A DNA stretch of 64,000 nucleotides from Timema cristinae (Eukaryota > Arthropoda > Insecta > Phasmatodea > Timematidae), in NCBI GenBank assembly GCA_039000515.1, contig JBCFYV010011164.1, positions 37,934,234 to 37,998,233 on the forward strand. Reading direction: 5' to 3'. Made by a program: the position numbers and the translations under genes. This document shows, piece by piece, positions 52,401 through 63,800 of the stretch. Every line of letters begins with the position of its first letter. Position 1 is the stretch's first letter. The notes beneath the pieces were generated by a model that saw nothing but the letters and a program-made list of their open reading frames with translations, ran no database searches and was not told the DNA's origin.

Positions 52401-55400
52401 CTTGTGATCACTACAGGGTATGTAACTCATCATTATATAACCTCATCCACTCCCCAGTAGCCTCATCCCTTTTTGGACCAAATAACTTTCCAAGCCCTTT
52501 GTTTTTAAAGCTTTAAATTTGTTTCATCATGTAAGTAAAAAGACTATGTTTCACACCCATAAAAAAAAACCAGCAAAATTATTGTGTTGTATATTCTGTG
52601 TTTTAAAGTCCTTGAAAGCAGACGAGATGTATTGTAGTCATTCTTTTTTGTTTTTAAAAGTAGTGCAAAATGTAGCTACACATAACTTTTTTTCCACAAT
52701 TTTTTAATGTTTTAAAATGTGCAGGATATCCTCGGCCAGCCATGTCTTACAACAGACTGCGTGTCAAAAGCCAAACAACGCTCAATGCTCATCAGAATAG
52801 AAATAGTAGGGGAGGATGGACAAATTAAAACGTTTCTTGACATAGAAAAGAAGACTGCGGACACTGTGAGAGAAAGCAAAAAAATCAAGTGAGAATATTT
52901 TTATATATTTATACTTTAAATTATTATTCTGATTTATTTTTCTATGATTTAACTTACCTAACTCTATGGGGTAAATGCGGGAGAAATTTAACATTTATTG
53001 ATTTGTGAATAATTATGCGCAGTAGTTTAACCTAGATATTTTGTGAGTTCTCTTAAAATTAGTTTCATCCAGGCATTTAAAATAAGTTTTTGTTAATTAT
53101 ACTACAGTTAAATCCTGATAGTCTGAAATGTGGATAATCCAAACAAATTTTCTGAAACATGGATGAAGTCAAATGAAGTACCTATATTTTAATGATGATA
53201 AACTCAGTTAAAAGAGAATTAAAAGAGAATTAAAAGAAACATTGATATTTAATATGACTTGGCTGATCAGGCCAATGCTCATCACATATGATCATTTGAT
53301 TTATTTAATTTATAATATTACAAAGGTAGTATGCATAATGACACAAGTACATTTTTAAACTACGTTGCTAAAAATGTTTGGTTAGTTAAATTATTAGTAA
53401 ACATAATTTTTTGATAATAATTAAAAACCTTCATATGATGTGGCCACTATTTTAAAAAAGGGATGGAGGAAGTACAATTTATATAAAGGTTTTCAGTAGA
53501 GATGGGTCGAATCCGAATCTACATTTTATTTTATTTTTTAAATATCGAATCTTGAATCCTAGCAAATCGTTATAAATTTTAATGATTTACAAATAGACCT
53601 ACATTACACAATATAGGCCTAAACTGTGAATTAAGATTTATTTCAATCATGCTTTTAAGGCAAGACTATGTTTGAATATTTTTACAATTACTTCAATAAC
53701 ATATTTAAAAATATAATAAACTCTTACTTAAAAATCAATTTAAAAACAAATAATGAATTAGCTAGTCATTATTTGATTCTCAACACTTGATAGCGCTTAC
53801 TAAGGGATCAGATTACTTGAATCGATTTTAAACAAACAATCGATATAGATACGTAGGCCGGTAGGAATAAATAAACAGTTTTATTGGTGTCTGACTGTTG
53901 ACAGTATTTATTTTTCATGGAACCCAACAATATGTCTAACTTAAGGATTGTATGCAATAAATTGGGGCCATTTGCATAGTTGTAGATAATTAAAACCAGT
54001 TGGGTAGTAATAATTAACAGTCATGTTTATTTAATAATCACTCAGGCGAGTAAACATCAGGTGGCTGACTTAATATCGTGTGTAATGGCTGCTGATTTTG
54101 TATCATGCATAATGTGTTCTTATTTCTGTTAAAAAAATAGCCATAGCATGTTTTATTTATTTCGAGTTTATTTGTAATTCTTGTTTTGGTTTTCAGTTTT
54201 TGAAGAGTTTTAATGTGTTCATTATAATATTTACAAGATTGTTTGTGAGGTGAATTTTTAGAAGTGAGCATGTGCCGAAACGGTCAAGTCCAAGTTTCCC
54301 ATACATTTGGGAGGGTAGGGTACTAGGCACGTAAGATTTTCCACACCTAACAATTTTTTATTTATTAAAGAAGATTTATTCATGATTATTTCTTTTGTCT
54401 GATGAAATAAATATTATGGATTAAGTTGTGCTTTTCAAGTAGGCCTAACTAAGTAATTTTTGAATTCAACATATTATGCTTAGTTTATGAGTTGAAAGAT
54501 TCGATCATCAAATTCAGTAAATCACCGAATCCTCGAATCTTGAATACTTGTTAGGATTCGGTGGATTCGAAGATTCAAGTGGCCCATCTCTAGTTTTAAG
54601 ACCTCTTTGATATAAATCCAAAACGCTAAACTGTGAGCAATAATTATTGATTATTTATAATTCTTTCATAACTAGCACAAAGTAATGTTATGGCTAAGAT
54701 TTTTATTTTTTCATGAAGAGTAGCCAACATTCATTTTTTTATACCAAACCACAGTCATAAATAATGTTTTAAAAAACATTCTAAAATAATTTAAAAACAA
54801 TGAGTGTTTTTAAGACAAGAGAATAAGACTTTAAACCAAAGTATCAAACATTTTATTGTAATAAAACCTAGCTAGATAGTTTTAAATACATGATACTTTG
54901 CTAAGTTTAAGATGGTATTAAATACACAATCTGACACCTAAGCTAAGTCGATAGCATGTCTGTCTCTTTAGCTAAAGGTCCCTGGTTCAATTCCTGGTAT
55001 GGCCGAAGAATTTATCATTGGTGAAATGTGGGCTTACATTTTCACAGTGATGAGTCAACGGCTGGGGACTGGATGTCTTAAGTTTTAAGTCTTAAGTTGT
55101 ATTATAGGGCATATGAAGCTACAAGCCTAGCAAGCCGGTAGTAGGAAATATATATGGCTTGAATAAAATAACTGACCCAGGCCATAGGCTGGAAACAGTA
55201 ATGGATATAAAGCATTGAATAGATAATACTATTTGATTAAGTTTTATTACAATAACATTTTTAATACTTTAAATTAAAGTTTTATTCTCTTATATTAATC
55301 TCACTCCTTAATTTAAAAAAAAAATTAGAATGTTTTCTAAAATGTTATTTATTACTATTGTTTGGTTAAGTATATTATTTAAAGTATAAATAATAATATC

Positions 55401-58400
55401 TTAATAATAATAAATGATAAAATAAATATTTAAAGTCATTAAATTTAGTTCTCCGTTAAAATTTATGAAATGAGTAAATAAGGTTAAAAAATTATTTAAC
55501 TAATAATGAACTTGTGTTGACATTTTTTTGTTCTGTCATTCCTTAAATTTACCTGCTCATTTTGACACTTTCTCTTGTCTATTGCACACCAAGTGTTGGC
55601 CTTGAAATCTACCCTCTAGCAATAGCTCTTGGTCTCTCTCTCTCACATGCAAGGACCCAGTATGAGTCACCACAGACTGACTCTCCTTTCTCCTTCCATT
55701 TATGCTTAGTATTTAAATGTTTTATTTTGTCAACACAATGTGTTTTTCTGTAATTAAAAATAATTACATTGCTGTAAAAAGATATACTTTAAATATAAAA
55801 CTACACTAGCCTACATATTATGTGCTAACCTGAAAGAAAGCTCATTCTTTCTTTGACTGTCTCCACTATGACCCTATCTTATAAGCTGCTACATAGTAGA
55901 ACAATGCAGGGTAAGATAAGATCAGAGCACTTAGCATAAATAATAACTATTATCTTGCTCACAATATTGTGTTTCAAACCACTTCTGAAGAAAAAAAAAT
56001 AAAATAAAATTACACATACACACATACACAATTACGGACATTTAAATAAATTTAACTTTTATAAAAGTACTCAACTGTAATTTAAATTTGTTGAATTTAC
56101 TCTTTCTCCCACTTAATTCATATTTTTGCTAATCCGTACAAGCTTTGCCCCCAATTAGCTCGGCTTAACAATATTTTCCATGAAGATGAAGTAATGAGTT
56201 TATAAGAAAATTATTTTAAAGAAAATTAAAGTTAAGTAATAAGAAGCTAAAACAAGTTGTCTAAATAAAAGTAATATTTAAAAACTCAAAATATCACTTA
56301 TATGAACTTCATAATTGACTTTTAATGGCCATTTTCTTGTTGTTTGGATTACAATAGTTTTTTTTTCCCCATTGTGCTTTTTTGTGTTTTATCCCTACAA
56401 TTTCTTCTTCAGTATTCCCCATATATGTGTGTTACTTGACTTGTCTTTGAAACAAATGTCAGCTTTTACAATTACAAAGCTTTGCCAATCAAAATCTTGA
56501 TAACTAAAATGCTAAATTTATGGTCATTTAATTTATTCTGAGCTGTTGCATACATTACAAATTAATATTCATATGGGGGCAAAGACCCTGGATCCAATTC
56601 ACTTGTAAGAGTTGATAATACATTAATTTATCATTTTAAAACACACTATTACAAACAAATAAAATATTTAAAACCCGATTTGGCTCTAAGAATATTTCAT
56701 ACATTCGATTTGAGTGCACTTCAAATTGAAAAAGTAGACTTCACACTTTCTTAGATTATGTGATTTATAAAAGGATCACATTTTAATATTAGAACTTAGA
56801 TTTCATTCTTTGTTGAGTGAAAGTGAACAAAATATGACTGACCTCTTGATTACCTTAATGTTTAAAGGGGTTTTTTTGTTCACTCCGTTTTGTTTCAGGA
56901 AAAAGAAACATGAGAAACACTCTGAGAATACAGCAGAGAAGGTGAGAAATTACCAAATTATAGATATATCTAGAATGTTTTCTAAAATGTTAGTTATCTT
57001 GAAGCCTAGTACACACTAGGAAACATTTCCCCGGAAACATTGTTGGCCAACATGTTGCCTTGTATCAGAAACAGTTGGCCAACTGTTCCCCAACGTTTTG
57101 CAACATTTTTTCATGTTGCCTTTTTGTTTCCCGGCGAGGAAAACATGTTTCCGGCGAGGAAAACATGTTTCCTGGCGAGGAAAACATTTTCATGGCGAAG
57201 GAAACATGTTTCTGTGATCCATTTCAAATGGTTACAAGAAACAATGTTGGCTAACATTTCGACAAAAAGCAACGTGGCGATCTGACTACTATCACATGAG
57301 GGCCGTATCCAAGAACTTGACTAAGGGATGCTTTGTTGACACTAGTGTGGGTTTGCTTGCATCATTATAGGTTAAAAGGTGGAGTGTTAGTATGATCGAG
57401 ACCACACTATTGGTCTACTAAGCATTCACTTTACGTTCTTGCATACCACCCCGAGTACATCAGTTACTGATATCTTCTTTTTCTCATGTCATGGTCAGCT
57501 GAAAAAAAACTGTAACTGATTGAAATATTTCATACAAATACACTATTGTGGGATGTGACAATTGAGGACTAAAATTTCATAAAAAACAGGATGTGTTTTC
57601 AGTTAGGGTGAATGAACATGAACCCACCACCGTTTCCTTCTTTGTTTTCTTGAACAGCTCATAGCTACATACAAAGCACAAGCCATAGCAACATCCCAGT
57701 CAACTCTTGATTCTACGACCCCAGGAATAGCGTTCCTCCTCTTGAAGTAACAACCTTTTTTGGGGGAACCATGAAAAATCTGGAAAAAAAAGATGAAAAA
57801 TGTTAAAAGATATCGGCCGTAAAATGTGTTTGTTGCACTCATCTAGGTTGCTGCGTAGCGATTATCTTTGTGAGCACTGTATTACTAGTAACTAGGGGTA
57901 GGTCAGGTATAAAAATAGATGCCACACCATCAGTGACAGACAATAACACTTTACTTCGTCCACCCCTTCCACAAGCAAGACAATGTTTCCTCGCATGCTG
58001 CCGCTATACCACACACCAGGCTGGTTTTCGCCATTGTTATTTTGATTCTAAATTTGGTTACGTGTTTGGTTTGATTTTATGAACGATATTTTATTATCCA
58101 CGCTATTTTTTTTTATTTGATACAAACTTATAATTTCGACCAAATGAGTAGAAAGAAGACCTTGATGCTCATGAAGAAGTACGAGATCATCCATGAGATG
58201 GATGAGAAGAAGATTACAAAGTCGACACTTTTCATGATTCTCAAAATGAGAGAAGAAATTGTGATTACAGTACAGAATGAAGACCACAATGTAAAGGCCA
58301 AATATTTGAAGGATGTGATGCATGCAAATTTGAAGCAAGCTATGTTGGAATGGTTCAGCCAGTATAGAACCCAAAATGTGCCTATAAACGGACCGATGAT

Positions 58401-60767
58401 ACAGAGGAAGGCCGATGAATTTGCCCTGAGGTTGGGTATATAAAACAAGTGTTCAAGTGAGTGGCTAGAGCGTTTCAAAGTGCTTCACAGAATATCCAGC
58501 CACAAGGTCGTCGGTGAAAGCGCATTGGTCGAACCAACACCGGTGAGGAAGGGGATGCCCTTGCTCTGAAACATCCTTAAGTGCTATCAGCCTTAAGATG
58601 TATACAACATTGATGAGCTGGGGATGTTCTACAACATTATACCAGATCACACTCTTGCTGTGAAAGGTGATAACTGCAAGGGTGCAAAGAGGAGCAAGAA
58701 GCACCTCATCATACTTCTGTGCTGCAATATGGACGGCAGCGATAAGATGAAGCCCCTCATGATCGGGAGGTTCAAGAAACCTCGAGGTTTCAAGGGAAAC
58801 ATCCTGCCTTGTGACTATGATCTTAATAAGAAGACATGGATGACCTCGGGGGTGTTCATGAGGTGGCGTCCAGGCTTTGATTTGAAGATGGATGCCACAA
58901 ATAGAAAAGTCGTGCTCTTCGTCAACAATTACCTCGCACATCCTGCTCTCGACAAACTCAGAAACATCGAGCTGGTGTTTCTGTCAAAGAACACCACCAG
59001 CGTGCTTAAGCCCCTGGACTAGGAAATAATCCAGCGAGTGAAGGTGGAATTTTGTCCTACCAGTCAAAGAAGAGGCTGCCGTCTGTGTGCTTCCCGCTGC
59101 TGCCAGCGCCAAAGACCCAGACGACCCACCTCCAGTGGACACCAATTCCCAGCCAAGCTCCTCCACAGAACTGCAGTTGGGACCCTCCATGGAACCGCAG
59201 CTTGGTCCATTAACAGCCCCTTCGTGTGCCCCCCTAACTTTCACTTGGCTGTGCGATGAGGAAACATGGCAGAGATAAGCCACAGGTTACACGTATGAGG
59301 AGTACATAGAATATGATATCACAGTTTGGAGCACCCTCGATGCCACCAATATAATCAAGGAGCAGCAGAAGTCCATCGATGATGAGGGAGAGGAAGAAAT
59401 GGAAGAAGAGCCTGGAGACATCCCACAATGAAAGATGTTCTGAAAGCTGGGGATGTCTACTCAAGAGCACTTAAGCGCCAGGGCACTAGCGAAGAGCTGT
59501 GGTCCCAATTCTATAATTTGAAAGACTTTGTCAAGAAAACTGACGCGTAGAAGAAGCAGACCTCTATAATAGACTTCTTCAAGAAATAGGTAGGTTTAAA
59601 AATGCCATTTTTGCCTATGAGGTTGGAGGGTGGAACAAAATCGGTTAAAATTCCAATAATGACCCCTTCGAAATAACTACCCTCTTCTAGGGAACTGTGA
59701 AAGGTTGTAGAATAAATTGTTGACTGTATTTCATTACAGAATTCGGGAAGTGAAACAATGTTTCTTTACCGTTTGCCAACAATCTGTTTCCGTAACAGTT
59801 GGGCAACATTTGGCCAACAATATTTCCAAGTGCATAGCAAGCGTAAAGGTAGATTATTTTGATTACATTTTAGAACTACAGATTTTAGAGTGGCTTTTGG
59901 TCCAAACTGCTTAGAATTGACTATGTATACTGTCACCTTACATGGGTTTGCTGAAACTGATATATATATTTTTAATGAGTCAAACAAGGATTAATTGCTA
60001 AGCAATAAAAGATTGTTTTTCAAAATGTCAAAGCTTGAGGGTTTCTCAAGTTTAACACAAAAAGCCTGCATTGGTGGTCTCATAGTCTGAATCGTTACAC
60101 TTTTATAATGTTAAACTTGATTGTCAGTGACAGGGATATCGAGGTTTTAATCTTAGTCTTGTGTTTTTAGGATGTTTTTCCTAAATGGCTCACCCCCTCT
60201 CCAAGCAAATATGAGTACATTTCTTTTAAAACTAAATCATCTTCATCCCCATTATATTAGCATGATTAACATATACATAAAACCCCAGCTTGTACTGAGA
60301 CGTATTTTTTTTAAAAAAGTCCAAAGAAATGAGTTTGTTGCGCTCTAAGAATATTTGAAGCTTAACATTCTTCAGAGTAAGTTAAAGATAAATCTGGTCT
60401 TCCACATAGTATCAAACTATTTATTGTAAGATGCATTGAAAACCATTCACTCGCCTCTGGAGCAAATATAACTCTATATAATTATAATAAATATATTTTT
60501 TCTTCATTACGTTTTGAATCCAAGTTGATGCTGACGAATATTAGATCCAAAGTGGAACTTTTCTAATTTCACACACCTCTTACAAATCTTAATCAAGTAA
60601 TTTGGCAATTTTAAACTTTTATATCTTCATTAGATCAAAAACAAACTGATTCTCGGTTTCCCTTTCATTTTTGATAAAATTAACAGCCAGGTTTTTTAAT
60701 TTACCTTTACAGTTCCTTCAAAGGTTTATTGGTGGTATATTGGTGTTAAACTATATTGTTGTTGTTG

Positions 60768-60813
<46 letters not shown>

Positions 60814-63800
60814 TATTACTATTATTATTAGCACCGCGTCTTACTACCCGTTTGGGTTATACGGACTTACACTAATGTGTAATGGTAGGGTGATTGTGAG
60901 ATAAAATGGAGGACCTACAGTTTAACGTGGGATCCGAACCTCGGTGGAGGCCTGGCATTCCACACATTCACAAGTTGTGATTAATACACGTCTTGTCAGA
61001 GGTGAAGAAAGGGTTTGGTAATCAGATAAATCAGTGCCGGTACCGAGGATTTAACACCGGACCCCCAACACAGAAGTTGACACCTTACCCCTAGACCGCC
61101 AGGTCACCAACTACATTGTTGCACATTAAGATTTTTATGTGGACATTCAAGAGCATTTTAAATTTCTTAAAATATTATGGAAAAAAAGTCATTTTTCTAG
61201 GAAATATTAACATTTTGCTCATAAGGCTAATTGTTGAACGTATATTACAAAGTAAATTGTATCTTAAAAATTTTAGGTGTAGGGACATTTTAAATAATAT
61301 AATTGACCCCTTATAATTTGTGAACTGTAATGATTTGAGATCATTGAATCACTAATTATAGCTTATAATTATGGACGTGTTTGAATTAAGAGAGAATGAA
61401 GGGAACACCGCTAGTGTGGGGGTTCCCAAACCTCATTTAGTGTCAGTAAATCTTTGAATTGGACCACATGTTTCCTATGTGGTCAGTGTCTGAGCGACAT
61501 TGTCAAGTGTGTGGTGCTTAAGGGGCAGTGAATTGGTAAATTTAAGGTAAACCACACAAGACACGAGTATATCATGTAATCAGTGGTCACGCAAAAGTGT
61601 TAAGAGAGTGCATTGAACAGCAATTTGTGCATATCTTTGAACTAGACCACACACATTGTGAGTGGCATGAATGTTTATTCTTTACAATGTTTCAACCCGC
61701 CTCGGTGGCGTAGTTGACTAACGCTCTAGTCGTGTTGAGCTCATCTGCTGAGGACGGGGAGATCGAGGTTCGAATCTCGGTCGGGTGAACTGGGGGTGGT
61801 TTTTCCTAAATGGTTTTCCACTCTTCCTCCATGAAAAGGCGGGTTCACTTCCTCTAATTTAACATTCTCAATTCCTAATCCATTAGCGTAATTAGTACTT
61901 AAAGCGTATAACCCGAACGGATAGTAAGACGCAGTGCTAATATTATTATTATTATTTTTACGTTGTTTCAGAATGTAACAAATGTTAGAAGTACTCTCTT
62001 ATGAACACGCAATTATGTGTGGTATTTATCATAATTAATATGTGCCAGTCGAAACAATAGTGTACTCATGCACATTAACATTTATCACCGAGACTTTTTA
62101 TTTGGTAATTATGAGAAGTTATACACATCACCCTCTTTTCACTCTTTCTAGAATTCACATTACTAAAGAATTGAAGAATATACCAGAAAGAAGGATAGGA
62201 ACCAATGAAAGGAATAAAGACAAAATGACATTTACAGCATAAGGAGGAACACAATTCACACTTTACACTGCTGCTATGAGACAAAAGATAATGGATGCCT
62301 CTTGAGTAAAACTGATCGTTATCATTCAATCCCTTGACCTAGGTTTTATTCTATCACATTCTATCAGAACTCATCATGTAAGCATATAATTGATTTGGTG
62401 ATCCCACATTTAACTTCAATTGATATATATTTATTATAAATCTATACTGACCACAAACAACATATAATAGCTTAGTGCGGAAAAATATTAGAGTATACTG
62501 GCTAAGATCTTGAGTCGTTGTGTCCAGGTGTTTCTAGGACCAAGTTATGTAACTGTTACAGCCAAAACACCGTCCAGTTCAAGCATCCAAAGAACGGCCT
62601 AAGGAAAAGGAGAGTGATAAGAAGACTAAAACGGAACCAGCCGTTGATCAGGAACATGACCTGGACGAGATTGAGTATGTTCATTTGTTTTAAAACCAAT
62701 TGGTGGAGGAGGGAGGGGAGGAGGGGTTGTTATCTCAAAGGTATGATTAAGGAAGAGATGGTTATCTCAGCAATATGAATACAATTTGCAATATTTTTTA
62801 TACATTATCAAATTATTCATTATTATTGTTGAGATGTATGTATGTAAAATAAAAATTGCTTATGTGATGTGATATTTCATTTGGTAAAGAAAGAATAAGC
62901 TACTTTTCCTTTCAAATAACTGATGTCATAAGTAAGGGAATACCAGCTTTGGTGGCCGCTAGGGGTCTGCGAGCTTGGATTTTTCCATTTGAGTCAAGTA
63001 TTTCTAAAAGCTCTCTAGTTCAAGTCGAGTTTAAGTATATTCATAACGTTAAAAGGTTAAGAGTATATATTTGCGAAAGCTCGAAAATGATGAGCTTACA
63101 AAACTTTTGATCTCTATCTCAAGCTTAAAGGACAAGCTTGGCTCGGGGCTCGAAATCCGAGTACTCGCAGAGCTCTATTGGCCACACAGTCGAAGGCCTC
63201 ACACTCATATTAGACTAGACTGCTGATGACAGGGAGATCAGGGTTTTAATCCCAATCAGGTGTACAGTACTGTGAAGGGTTTTCCAAAATTGTTTTCCCC
63301 TCTCCCTTCACACAAATATACTCTAAATTCAACCTTTCTCATCCCTAGCTCAATAGCTTAATTAGTACATATGTGTATAAATTTAACAAGTGGTAAGATA
63401 GTAAGATGCTATGTTAAAAAAAAGTTTAAAAAATTATCTGATTTAAAGTAGAAGAGATAGTACACTTATTTGAGTGATGCTAAAGAATAAATGATTGAAA
63501 TGACACTCCATTAGACACACAAACACATTTTTAATGCCAGCTATTCCTTCTGCTCTAAACCATGATAAAGCCTAGTACAAATAATAGAAACAAATAAACA
63601 TGTTGTGGGGGCTTATTAAATAAAGTTTATCCCAATAGACATGGTTTTACAAAGCTATTATTTGATGCAGTTTACTTTCATCCAACTTGAATTCAGTTAA
63701 AAGTGGGCTTGACTAATAATATTAATAACAATCTATTTTACAGATTAGATTTAAATTATCTTTTGGAACGTTTGGAGGAACAAAGGTCTGCCAACTTTTA

